NCBI GenBank assembly: GCA_916610825.1
Contig: OU744449.1
Location: 8,638,243 to 8,702,242 of the forward strand
DNA from: Haliclystus octoradiatus
Lineage: Eukaryota; Cnidaria; Staurozoa; Stauromedusae; Haliclystidae
Direction of reading: 5' to 3'
Length of the DNA stretch: 64,000 nucleotides
The stretch's first letter is position 1. The number at the start of each line of letters is the position of its first letter. The notes beneath the pieces are model-generated. The model was not told the DNA's origin. It was given only the letters and a program-made list of their open reading frames with translations, and did no database searches. The position numbers and the translations under genes were made by a program. Of the stretch, positions 1 through 8,708 are shown in pieces.

Positions 1-963
1 TTAGAATGTTGCTAACCTTCATTTGGAGAAATGGTTTAATTATTTGAAATTTTAGCGGTTGATTTTGTGTAGCCTATGTTGTGGTTTTGGTAGTTTACGA
101 AAAGCTTATCTTTCTATGCCAGGAATTTAGTTTTTATACTCATATCTAGGAACTTGCAAAAATTGACCATAAAAGGATGAGGGGATGTATTAATGAAATG
201 AAGTTATGTTATCTTATGTTTTCACAATCATCAATACTGTAAAATTTGGGCAAATTGCTTTGAATTGTTAATTTTTTGCAAAATATTTCTATACACTTTA
301 AACATGTTTGTTTACTGGCTCAGATGTTTCTCCTGTAAGCCAATTGATTTATTTTGAACAACTGAGAAACTGCATGAAATAGCTAGTCACTCAATGAAAT
401 TGTATATGACTCTACAAATATTCACTATATTTGCTTTTACTCTTTATTACTTGCTAGTTTATAATGCCATATTTAAATAATTATCGGTTGTTTGGTATTT
501 TCATAAATTTCTTGAAATCGACGGGGTCAAGCTCGGCTATGGTGAAATGGCGTTATTGGCGTTAACCAATAAAATTGCAAGAATAAATCGTGGCAGATCC
601 TTGATATGTTCTAATAGATAATATCTAATACTACTAGATAGATAGATATATATTTGTCCAAATTAAAGCCGACAAGAACAATCAGGGTAGAGACTACCAC
701 TTATGAAGTGCCATAAATACATAAAGCAATTGTAAAAAAGGACACTAAACCGATTTACAAGTTATGTATGTATATTACTCATTGTGGTGAAACGTGACAA
801 ACGTGATTTCAATGAAAAATTTGCAATATTAATTTCGCATTAAGAACATATTCCAATCCACTTGGTTTAGTTTGAGTTTAAAAGAACACAGATTTGCTGG
901 TGACAGTGTCTCCATCAAGAGAGTTCCACCACGGAGAAACACTATTGAAAAATGAATGTCTCA
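1..963. other. Intergenic, no gene seen
   Basis: This AT-rich stretch has no convincing open reading frame, splice-site pair, RNA gene or repeat boundary that I can support. A short GATA-type microsatellite lies near 637-652. Confidence 0.6.
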
Positions 964-1245
964 TTATGCTAGTCCGTGGTGTAAACCTGAAAGATAGCTT
1001 TTTCGGGTGACCACGTATAGCATAATTAAATCAAATTTTATTCTACTGATTTCAAGCATTTCAAGGCGTAGCTTTCCAATAATATCTTCGTAGGATGAAT
1101 AAATTATATTTCCTCGTTTGCACAAAACCTTAGTGAACTTCCGTTGGACCCTTTCGATACTTGCAATATCTTTTATTAAGTATGGATTCCATACAGGTGT
1201 TTTGTGGTCGAACATTGACTTTATATGCCTTTAACAAGAGTTGGA
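964..1245 (-). pseudogene. Non-LTR retrotransposon reverse transcriptase, 3' fragment
   Basis: The minus-strand reading encodes a segment with the order VWNPYLIKDI, then IERVQRKFTK, then LEMLEISRIKFDL. This order is typical of the end of the thumb region in animal non-LTR (CR1/jockey-like) reverse transcriptases. The matching upstream part lies on the other side of the LTR retrotransposon, at 5356-5610 on the same strand, so the two pieces were one reading frame before that insertion. The fragment lacks the catalytic YxDD region and an endonuclease, so it is a relic. The strand and family type are clear; the exact clade is not. Confidence 0.75.
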
Positions 1246-1388
1246 TGTAACACGAGGCTGTTAGCACGGAAATGAGGCCTGATTAAAGAATGTATGATTG
1301 GAAGAGATCAGTATGAATGTGACCACGAAGCTGCGTAGTTGATTGTGTACTCGAGTGATTTATTGTGTACGGAATTAGTGATCTTACA
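1246..1388 (+). repeat. 5' LTR (143 bp)
   Basis: It begins TGTAACACGAGG and ends GATCTTACA, with the TG...CA termini usual for LTRs. By eye it matches the 3' copy at 5213-5355 base for base. It is short for an LTR. The flanking bases TTGGA repeat after the 3' LTR. Confidence 0.95.
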
Positions 1389-1456
1389 AGCTATAGCGGC
1401 CTTTTTATTTTATTTTATTAGTGTTTTTTAGTGACTCTTAAATATATTTTACCATT

Positions 1457-2101
1457 ATGTCTGTGCGATTTTCTGAAATCATTAAACCTTTTCGTGGAGA
1501 TGGGACCCAAGATGTTGAAACGTGGCTTGGCAAGGTGGAACTTGTGAGAAAGTTACAAGACATAAAGGACATGGCTAATTTTTTACCATTGTTTTTGGAC
1601 GGAGCAGCATTTGCTGTTTATGAACATTTACCGGAGTATACCAAGCAAGATATTGGATCATTGACACAGGCATTGATTAATGCTTTCGCATGCAATCGGT
1701 TTAGTGCGTTTGATCAATTTTGTCGGAGACGCCTAAATCCTGGTGAGTCAGTCGATGTATTTTTAGCGGACTTACGTAGATTAGCGACGTTATCCCACAT
1801 GAAAGATGATGAAATCATACGGAATGCTTTTGTCCTTGGCTTACCTTTAATTGCATCAAAACAATTGAGGCCGTTGACAAATGTGAACAATTTAACTTTA
1901 AGTGCTCTTGTTGAGCGTTCTAGGTTATTAGTTGAAGACACAAACGAATTGTCCTTTGTTGCATCAAGTAATTGGCGTTCTCCACCATCGTCTCGGGGCC
2001 CGTGTTGGACTTGCAAACAACCTGGTCATCTTGCTCGCAATTGCCCTTCGGGAAACGGTACAGGAGAGAGTTCGCGGGCGCCAGCTCTCTCCCCTCAATA
2101 A
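1457..2101 (+). CDS. gag: Gag polyprotein of the LTR retrotransposon
   Basis: The 214-residue protein should form the particle that packages the element RNA. The N-terminal ~150 residues form a helical gag-like region containing RFSAFDQFCRR and PGESVDVFLADLRRL, which is typical of Gypsy gag capsids. A zinc knuckle, CWTCKQPGHLARNC (C-X2-C-X4-H-X4-C), sits near residues 178-191 and would bind RNA. The start ATG at 1457 is the first one after the 5' LTR. The frame ends at 2099-2101, about 45 bases after a GGGAAAC heptamer that can shift ribosomes into the protease frame. Confidence 0.9.
   Translation: MSVRFSEIIKPFRGDGTQDVETWLGKVELVRKLQDIKDMANFLPLFLDGAAFAVYEHLPEYTKQDIGSLTQALINAFACNRFSAFDQFCRRRLNPGESVDVFLADLRRLATLSHMKDDEIIRNAFVLGLPLIASKQLRPLTNVNNLTLSALVERSRLLVEDTNELSFVASSNWRSPPSSRGPCWTCKQPGHLARNCPSGNGTGESSRAPALSPQ
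2050..2092 (+). promoter_or_regulatory. Predicted -1 ribosomal frameshift signal (gag to protease)
   Basis: The heptamer GGGAAAC (2050-2056) is in the correct X_XXY_YYZ phase relative to gag: the codons read tcG GGA AAC. A 6-base spacer follows, then an 8-bp perfect stem, GGAGAGAG (2063-2070) with CTCTCTCC (2085-2092), closing a 14-base loop. A -1 slip at this site moves the ribosome exactly into the open protease frame. Heptamer, spacing, stem and frame all agree with known retroviral gag-pro signals. Function is inferred. Confidence 0.75.
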
Positions 2102-2559
2102 TTTCCTCTGCCCTACCATCATATCAAGTCATACTTAATAATTGTTCTGCGCAAGCTCTAATTGACTCTGGTTGTTCTAAATCTATTGTATCCAGTCGTA
2201 TTATTAGCTGTTTTGATGGGGATGTGCGTCATCAGACACCAGTGACGTTGATGAACGGGATATTAGCTTGGTGTTACGACTCTTCTGACGTTAATTTAAT
2301 TATCGATGGTCATACAATTACAGTAAAAATGTTAGTGAGTGACTCTCTTGTTCAAAGTTTTGATTGTATTATTGGTATGGATGTCATTAATATTATGGGC
2401 GGGCTAACTATTAATAGCCATGGGGTTGTTCGTTTCCCCAGTGCAGCTTTTACTGTCAAGTTGCCACAGGAAGCGGCACCTGTTATTAATACTGAAGTTA
2501 TTGAAACGGAGACTAGCGTAATTATTGTGGATACTGTTATTGATAATGAAATTATTTAA
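2050..2559 (+). CDS. Aspartic protease region of pol (-1 frame)
   Basis: This frame is open through the gag C-terminus. It contains ALIDSGCSKSIV, the D-S-G catalytic motif of retroviral-type aspartic proteases, which act as dimers to cut the polyprotein. A later hydrophobic segment, FDCIIGMDVIN, matches the C-terminal I-G-x-D motif of such proteases. The protein has no good start codon of its own and is best read as a gag-pro fusion made by frameshifting at 2050. It stops at 2557-2559, overlapping the next frame by about 14 bases. Confidence 0.8.
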   Translation, partial: GKRYRREFAGASSLPSIISSALPSYQVILNNCSAQALIDSGCSKSIVSSRIISCFDGDVRHQTPVTLMNGILAWCYDSSDVNLIIDGHTITVKMLVSDSLVQSFDCIIGMDVINIMGGLTINSHGVVRFPSAAFTVKLPQEAAPVINTEVIETETSVIIVDTVIDNEII

Positions 2560-3187
2560 CAAGGAGATTACCAAACTAACTATTGAGGATACTGATTTTG
2601 TAGCTAAATTTGATGGAGATAAATGGATTGTTTCGTGGAAATGGACTGATGGCGTTGTACCAGATGCGTTTTCACGCTCTATTTTTCAATATCCTATATC
2701 GTCTGAGGAGATTCAGATTAAATTTAACGCAAAACTATCGGATTGGATCGACAATGGATGGTTAATACCTTATGACGCTGTGATTCATGGTCCTCTTACT
2801 AGTGTCATACCATTAATGGCTGTTGTACAAGCAAATAAGGGTAATAACGTTCGTCCGGTTATGGATTTACGTAAGCTAAACGAATTTATTATTACACATA
2901 CCGCTGATTCTGCTATTTGCAGTGATAAACTAAGACGCTGGCGTCGCATGGGTAATAATGTGTCTATTTTAGATTTACGCAAAGCATATTTACAGTTAAA
3001 TGTATCGCCAGAACTTTATCGTCATCAAGTTGTTAATTTTCAAGGTATTTATTATTGTTTAACTCGTCTTGCTTTTGGATTAAACGTTGCGCCTAAAATC
3101 ATGAGCTCAGTTGTAACAAAGGTTTTATCATTAGATGCTGATATTCGTGATGGTACCGATCATTACATTGATGATATTTGTGAATGA
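2546..3187 (+). CDS. pol: Reverse transcriptase region of pol
   Basis: The frame has an ATG at 2546 that overlaps the protease stop, so either re-initiation or a +1 shift would express it. The domain shows RPVMDLRKLNEFI, then SILDLRKAYLQL (motif A, catalytic Asp), then LAFGLNVAPKIMS (motif B), then HYIDDI (motif C with the two catalytic Asp). The stop at 3185-3187 comes just after the YIDD motif, where the remaining thumb and RNase H should follow. They do follow, in the next frame, so one shift of a single base step breaks this pol. Loss or gain of one base near the ATATTTG run at 3173-3180 would explain it. Confidence 0.88.
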   Translation: MKLFNKEITKLTIEDTDFVAKFDGDKWIVSWKWTDGVVPDAFSRSIFQYPISSEEIQIKFNAKLSDWIDNGWLIPYDAVIHGPLTSVIPLMAVVQANKGNNVRPVMDLRKLNEFIITHTADSAICSDKLRRWRRMGNNVSILDLRKAYLQLNVSPELYRHQVVNFQGIYYCLTRLAFGLNVAPKIMSSVVTKVLSLDADIRDGTDHYIDDICE

Positions 3188-5105
3188 ATCAATTGTTGGC
3201 GTGGAGAGGGTACGTCAACATTTACTTAGTTATGGTTTAGTATCTAAAGACCCTGAACCAATTAATGGAGCCCGTGTACTGGGTTTACGTGTCACAAAAG
3301 ATTTGGATGATTCTCTTTGTTGGGTACGCGACAATGACTTACATCTTATTACTGATGGGGAAATAATTACTCGTCGTTTATTATATTCGTATCTTGGGCG
3401 CTTAATAGGTCATTATCCTGTGGCTAGTTGGTTAAGAATTGCCTGTAGTTATTTAAAACAGCAATGTAATAATTTATTATGCGATGCTCCGTTATCTGAA
3501 GATATTTTATTAATTTATCAGCAAATATTAAGGCGAGTATCGACTGAAGATCCTGTCAAAGGCAAATGGAGTGTGGATTGTACCAATTCTTGTTCAATAT
3601 TATGGTGTGATGCGAGTAGCATTGCTACTGCAGCTTGTTTGCAAATTGGAGATGATATTGTTGAAGATGCGGCTTGGATACGAAAAGGAGAAGACCTGCA
3701 CATTAACGTTGCTGAATTAGAGTCAATTGTTAAAGGTTTAAATGTGGCAATTAAATGGGGAATTCAGATATTACAGTTGAATACGGATTCTGCAACTGTA
3801 TTTGCATGGATTACCGCACTTTTAACAGGCAGTCATAGAATACAAACACGTGGACTTGCAGAAATGAAAAGTATATTTCAAGGGCTGGTCGAAGAATATA
3901 ATTTGACTTTAACAATTAAGCTTGTCAAATCAGAGGACAACAAAGCAGACATTCTAACAAGAGTACCACAGGACTGGCTTCGGCGATTTAATTATGTCAA
4001 TAATAACATATGTTGTGTATCTGAAATTACTCGGCCTTCTTTCAATGATTTGAAAGAAGTGCACGATATGCATCATCTGGGTGTAAACCGTTCTTTTTAT
4101 TTCGCCAAGAGAAAATATCCACAAGTCACCCGTAAACAGATTCGTGAAGTCGTACAAAATTGTGCCACATGTCAGAGTATCGACCCGGCCAGTGTAACCT
4201 GGGAACATGGTGAGTTGGCTGTAGAGAAGGTATGGGAAAGACTTGCTGTAGATGTTACTCACTATCAAGGTAAACCTTACTTAAGCATTGTTGATTGCGG
4301 ACCAAGCCGTTACGCAGTTTGGCGGAAAATAGCAAACGAACAGTCTCCCAATGTTGAACTACATCTAGAACATTTATTTTTGGAAAGAGGACCTCCTAGT
4401 GAAATTATTTTTGAAAATGCCAAAGCTTTTAAATCAAATCAGATATGCCAATTTCTTAGTCGATGGGGTGTTCGTAAAGATTTTCGTTGTGCTCATCGTC
4501 CGTCCGGTAATGGGATTGTTGAGAGAAACCATCGGACTATTAAGCGAATGGCATCACGCACTGGCAAGTCAATCGAAGCTATGGTATTTTGGTACAACCA
4601 TTCTCCTCTAAAAGACAGCATTACACCGGCTAGTTTAGTATTTAAATACGATTGTAATTTACCAGGATTAGATGCTGAATCAGCATCAGAAGATATTTTT
4701 ATTGTAAATCGGTTTGTTGTTGGTGATAAAGTTTTTGTTAAGCCAACTCAACATTCTCGTTGTACCGTTAAATGGCCTGAGGGCACTATTACTAATATCC
4801 ATTCCACTACAAAAGTTGATGTTGATGGTATGCCAAGACATGTTGCAGATTTGAGGTTGGTCCCTGTGAACAGGTCAATCAACCAATTAGTAGATGTTAA
4901 TGTATTAAATGCTGATGATCTTGCTTATGAAGTTACTATACAAATGATGAGCAGGATGATATTGCTGTTGACGTTATTAATAATGATAGACCAAGAAGAG
5001 CAGTGCGCCTTCCAGGACATTTTGCTGACTTCGAAATGGATGTTTAATATAGTTATAGTAACATTATATAATCTTTTAATTTCTATTTTATATTTCAATC
5101 TGTAA
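3135..5105 (+). CDS. pol: RNase H and integrase region of pol
   Basis: The 656-residue frame begins upstream of the true homologous part, which starts around 3177. RNase H follows (SILWCDASSIATAACLQ, then LHINVAELESI, then LNTDSATV). Next comes an integrase with an HHCC-like zinc region (HDMHHLG, then CATCQ) and a catalytic core with the first Asp in LAVDVTHYQGKPYLSIVD and the Glu in GNGIVERNHR. The second acidic position, usually Asp in a DN motif, reads Glu in FENAKAF, which is unusual and could impair strand transfer. The C-terminal region has a chromo-like or DNA-binding tail that I cannot assign. Confidence 0.88.
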   Translation: MLIFVMVPIITLMIFVNESIVGVERVRQHLLSYGLVSKDPEPINGARVLGLRVTKDLDDSLCWVRDNDLHLITDGEIITRRLLYSYLGRLIGHYPVASWLRIACSYLKQQCNNLLCDAPLSEDILLIYQQILRRVSTEDPVKGKWSVDCTNSCSILWCDASSIATAACLQIGDDIVEDAAWIRKGEDLHINVAELESIVKGLNVAIKWGIQILQLNTDSATVFAWITALLTGSHRIQTRGLAEMKSIFQGLVEEYNLTLTIKLVKSEDNKADILTRVPQDWLRRFNYVNNNICCVSEITRPSFNDLKEVHDMHHLGVNRSFYFAKRKYPQVTRKQIREVVQNCATCQSIDPASVTWEHGELAVEKVWERLAVDVTHYQGKPYLSIVDCGPSRYAVWRKIANEQSPNVELHLEHLFLERGPPSEIIFENAKAFKSNQICQFLSRWGVRKDFRCAHRPSGNGIVERNHRTIKRMASRTGKSIEAMVFWYNHSPLKDSITPASLVFKYDCNLPGLDAESASEDIFIVNRFVVGDKVFVKPTQHSRCTVKWPEGTITNIHSTTKVDVDGMPRHVADLRLVPVNRSINQLVDVNVLNADDLAYEVTIQMMSRMILLLTLLIMIDQEEQCAFQDILLTSKWMFNIVIVTLYNLLISILYFNL

Positions 5106-5212
5106 GGATTATTCTTTTGTTAACATTTATTTGTATTCAATTATCATTGTTCAAGTAGGTTATGATGTATAAGCTGACTTAAAGTTTTTATGATTCTTAA
5201 ATCAGGTGGACA

Positions 5213-5355
5213 TGTAACACGAGGCTGTTAGCACGGAAATGAGGCCTGATTAAAGAATGTATGATTGGAAGAGATCAGTATGAATGTGACCACGAAGCTG
5301 CGTAGTTGATTGTGTACTCGAGTGATTTATTGTGTACGGAATTAGTGATCTTACA
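5213..5355 (+). repeat. 3' LTR (143 bp)
   Basis: It is identical by eye to the 5' LTR at 1246-1388. The bases before it (AGGTGGACA) are only weakly purine-rich, so the polypurine tract is unclear. TTGGA, the target duplication, follows at 5356-5360. Confidence 0.95.
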
Positions 5356-5610
5356 TTGGACATTATTTGATGTGAAACATTTAGGTAACAAGAAAGAACG
5401 TGATGTTGCTTTTGCTACTAACTTGGAACAGTGATAAGAAGGTTTGATATCTGATGTAGTAAAGATGCCAATATCTCTAACGTTATTTACTTCTGCCAAG
5501 GAATAGTTACTAAGATGGTATAAAGAGGATGGAATGGTAGATGTATTTCCCGCAGAAAACGAACAGCAGTTATCAATAGCAATAATTACTATATACACTG
5601 CAAAACCCAA
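5356..5610 (-). pseudogene. Non-LTR reverse transcriptase, part upstream of the LTR insertion
   Basis: The minus-strand reading contains NNVRDIGIFTTSD and then KATSRSFLLPKCFTSNN. This is the block that directly precedes the VW(S/N)PYLIKDI block in non-LTR reverse transcriptases. It joins the fragment at 964-1245 once the LTR element and one TTGGA copy are removed. From 5611 to 5942 I see nothing assignable. Confidence 0.7.
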
Positions 5611-5942
5611 AATATTAATTCAAGATAAAACATTTCTTAATTTAAGAAAATTTTTCTGGAATGAAGAAAATATTTCTTAATTTAAGAATAATTAGATATT
5701 TTTTCTTGCCTAGATATTTGTTGTCATTCCTGTATATACATCGCCCTTGATACACTAAGCATTGAACACTAAACACTAAATCAGATGCTTTGAACTCCGT
5801 AAACTTAAGCACAAAATCTAATACTTCTTTAAAATTATTCAAAGCAGTAATTAAAGACCAATTGCACCCTAAATGCAGACAAATCCCAAATAAACATGTT
5901 TGAAATAGCCTTCAATTTAAAAATATTATTATAGTACCAATT

Positions 5943-6725
5943 AATAATAATAGACAGAGAATCAGACAGCCATATTTGCTACTTCAAGTTTCATGCCGGA
6001 GCGATCATCAGGCAATAATCTATTCAATGAAAAACTTTGACTGGCTCCAAGTCCCGCTTACTTTGATGTGCCGAGATTTTGATGAAAATATCAAAATCGT
6101 CATAAAAATAAGTGAGACTTGTAGCAAGTCAATGAAAAACTACACTATATACCTTCGGGATACAAACAAAGGGTGCTATTGTATTTAAATCTATTATTAA
6201 CTTTTATTATTATTAGCCATTCTATTGTTCGTTGTTTCGGTGGTACCATGAAAAATGTGCCATGTTTTACACTTTGACAGGTATACATGTTTTACATATT
6301 TCATGCAAACATTTTGATATAATTCCAGTCTTCTTGTTAAGTAAATTTTATAAATTTTTATCAGAGAATATTGTCTCGTATTTTTCTGTAAGACAGAGAT
6401 CGCATTTCTTTGTTTGGTTTTTGTAAGCCATGACATTCAAAAGGGTTGACCATTTGACGTTGTAATTAATTTGATTATCTTTAAGTTGCCATAAATGCTT
6501 CGATAATTCAGTTGAGTTTATATATTTTCTGTTTCTAAAAGAAAGTGCGTGTTGCGTATAGCGCGTTTTAAAGGTTCATTCGGTTATTCTATATAATAAT
6601 GTGCTGCTATTCCTTCGCTAGTGTGGTTACTGTTGCATTATTAATAAGGCTGGTCTTAAGGTAATTATTTTCCATCAGGCAACTGTTTTTGAATCGGCAG
6701 TTGTACGGTCGATCACATTGATCGT
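5943..6725 (-). mobile_element. Penelope-like element 3' end with GIY-YIG remnant (left arm)
   Basis: The minus strand is a degraded copy of the same sequence as the right arm, including the region that encodes the GIY-YIG endonuclease in the right arm and the 3' tail. The outermost bases contain CTGATGATCGCTCCGGC-like sequence followed by a short ATT run, the shared 3' terminus of this family in the window. The reading frame is broken. Assignment rests on its match to the right arm. Confidence 0.7.
6038..6131. mobile_element. Small MITE with 11-bp target duplication (copy 1, 94 bp)
   Basis: The element starts TGACTGGCTCCAAGTCCC and its other end, read on the opposite strand, starts TGACTTGCTACAAGTCTC. 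These are imperfect inverted termini of about 27 bases. The 11 bases before (6027-6037) and after (6132-6142) match at 10 of 11 positions (ATGAAAAACTT and ATGAAAAACTA). The right arm of the surrounding inverted repeat lacks this segment, which gives an empty site. It is too short to code for anything. The 11-bp duplication suggests a Mutator-like (MULE) source, but that is inference. Confidence 0.8.
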
Positions 6726-7345
6726 TCTTTTGTTTTTGGTTATTGACAATTTTGTTGTTATGATGTGTTGTTATAAGGATTATGTTTTTTATGTTTTTCG
6801 TGAAACTATAACTTAGTTTAATGTTGTTCAGATTGAATAGTTCGTTAAACGGATGATTCTTGGGAAAATGTCTTTTAATGAGTTTAAGGAATATTTTGCC
6901 TATATTCGTCTTTACACTCTTGCTGTAAGGAGGATTAAACCGGATTATTCTTCTGCCTCTGTTTGGTCGGAGATGTCCGCGGGGTGTAAGCTAGGTCACA
7001 TTAGTGTCTGCTTGACCCGAGCGCTGCCTGTATAGGTATTTTGATTTGTTAAATACCATTTCCTTTTTTGACAAGTCGGAAAGCCTCTGGTTTATAGCAA
7101 TAGGTATCTGTTTGATGATCTAAGGCGGGTGGTGTGATGCTACATTTACACATTAGTATTGGTTTTATAGCATTGGCTAATGTTAACCAATAGAAAAACT
7201 AATTTACGGTAATCGACCGTTTCAACGCCATAGAAAATAAGCAACAACCCCCAGAAAGAACAGGGGAGGTAGAATAATATATGAGATAATCCTCCTTACA
7301 ACAGGAGTGTCAAGATGAATATTGACAAACATTCCTTAAATTCAT
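6726..7345. other. Spacer between the inverted Penelope-like arms
   Basis: The spacer contains a short matched block (6902-6933 with 7290-7321) and unique sequence. A 60-codon frame at 6853-7035 shows no recognisable domain. It may be 5' element sequence, but no reverse transcriptase motif is visible. Confidence 0.4.
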
Positions 7346-8015
7346 TCATTCAGATCGACCGTACAACTGCCGATTCAAAAACAGTTGCCTGCTGGAACAT
7401 AATTGCCTCAAGACCAGCCTCGTTAAAATGCAACAGTAACCACAAGCGTAGGAACAGCAGCACATCATTATATTGGACTAACTGAAGGAACCTTTAAAAC
7501 GCGCTATACGCAACACGCACTTTCTTTTAGAAACAGAAAATATATAAACTCAAGTGAATTATCGAAGCATTTATGGCAACTTAAGGATAATCAAATTAAT
7601 TACAACGTCAAATGGTCAACCCTTTCGTATGTCATCGCTTACAACAACCAAATAAAGAAATGCGATCTCTGTCTTACAGAAAAATACGAGATTCTCTTAT
7701 AAAAATTTATAAAAGTTACTTAACAAGAAGACTGGAATTATATCAAAATGTTTGCATGAAATATGTAAAACATGTATACCTGTCAAAGTGTAAAACATGG
7801 CACATTTTTCATGGTACCACCAAAACAACGAACAATAGAATAGCTAATAATGATAATAGTTAACAATAGATTTAAATACAATAGCACCCTTTGTATGTAT
7901 CCCGAAGGTATATAGTGTAGTTTTTCTTTGAATAGATTATTGCATGATGATCGCTCCGGCGTTAAAGTGGAAGTAGCAAATATGACTGTCTGATTCTCTG
8001 TCTATTATTATTATC
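7346..8015 (+). mobile_element. Penelope-like element 3' end with GIY-YIG endonuclease (right arm)
   Basis: From about 7470 the plus strand encodes YIGLTEGTFKTRYTQHALSF, followed by LSKHLWQLKDNQINYNVKW and a CDLCLTEKYEIL block. This is the GIY-YIG endonuclease domain that ends Penelope-like retroelements, with the YIG half and the conserved Arg present. Upstream, CNCR-like and ATVTTS blocks match the start of the domain, but the first GIY half and the frame are damaged. The tail carries CATGATGATCGCTCCGGCG and ends in a short ATT run. No reverse transcriptase is present, so this is a 5'-truncated copy. Confidence 0.75.
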
Positions 8016-8292
8016 TAAGCTCTGCTATTATTTATGGCATTGATCATACATAGGGCAGGCATAGTCGTCAAATATTTTACCCAAAAAGTGACCCTTTTCA
8101 ACTGGTACATAACGGGACTGGAATGATCTAGATTCAATCAGTCACTAACTTAGACCCAATCCCAAGAAAACAATTCTGAAAAAGTGCGTACCTGGACCAG
8201 TCCCAGGCCTTTTGTCAAAATTAAGTAGTTCATCTAGAAACACAAACGTGTAAATTCTGTTTCAATCGATTTTCAAAATTCTTTTTGCATCT

Positions 8293-8468
8293 GGTACCTT
8301 AGTATATTTACTACAAATCTTCCGCGAGCTTTTTAAATAAAATTAAAATAAAAAGTTATTCAACTTTGGAACTACACGTGTTGGTCGGCGTTTTTGTTTG
8401 ACTAATATTTGTTGTTATAACTGTTTTTATTTTTCATTTTATTTAAAAGCTCGCGGTATAAGTAGTAC
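8293..8468. repeat. Foldback (inverted repeat) element
   Basis: CGCGAGCTTTTTAAATAAAA near 8323 pairs with the complementary arm ending TTTAAAAGCTCGCG at 8455. The outer sequences GGTA...CTAC and GTAGTACC also pair loosely. The arms are about 38 bp with a loop of roughly 55 bases. It is probably a small non-autonomous DNA transposon; no clear target duplication was seen. Confidence 0.6.
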
Positions 8469-8708
8469 CAATTATTGATGTTACAATTAGTTTATTTATA
8501 GTTACGTATATTACTTCTCTGTATAAGCTTTTAAATGTTGTTCCTGTTGCTAAATACGTTAAAGTTTGATTATTTAGACTAAATAATATTTTTGTTATAG
8601 AGGACCCTCCTGAAAACCATTTAAGATGAGTGACGTTTTCTCTTTAAATATCACAAAACGGGTAATTGAGGGTATAAGCAGGCGTTTATAGATACACCGT
8701 GCACTTAC

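Larger units (their letters stand above)
1246..5355 (+). mobile_element. Ty3/Gypsy-like LTR retrotransposon, near complete
   Basis: The 4.1 kb element is bounded by direct repeats of 143 bases that start TGTAAC and end TTACA. A 5-bp target duplication, TTGGA, lies at 1241-1245 and 5356-5360. The interior encodes, in order, a gag with a CCHC zinc knuckle, an aspartic protease (DSG), a reverse transcriptase (YIDD), an RNase H and an integrase with an N-terminal zinc-binding region. The order protease-RT-RNase H-integrase fits the Gypsy class rather than Copia. The two LTRs read identically, which suggests a recent insertion. The reading frames change at gag/protease (a plausible programmed -1 shift), protease/RT and RT/RNase H. 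The last two may be mutations, sequencing errors or unusual expression signals. I saw no obvious tRNA primer site directly after the 5' LTR. Confidence 0.92.
5943..8015. repeat. Large imperfect inverted repeat of two Penelope-like element ends
   Basis: The left arm (5943-6725) and right arm (7346-8015) are reverse complements over several hundred bases. Examples are CGTATAGCGCGTTTTAAAGG on the left and its complement near 7492-7511, and the outer ends with GACAGAGAATCAGACAG and its complement. A second small matched block lies inside, at 6902-6933 and 7290-7321. The left arm is longer mainly because of a 94-bp insertion at 6038-6131. The arms point toward each other at their 5' sides, so both 3' ends are outermost. 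Confidence 0.85.

Noticed and set aside
6726-7345. Hammerhead ribozyme in the Penelope-like spacer
   Set aside because: I looked for the CUGAUGA...GAAA core and found no arrangement with matching stems.
8686-8708. Ankyrin protein ending in KCTVYL
   Set aside because: These codons lie after a GTAAGTGC donor and are most likely intron.
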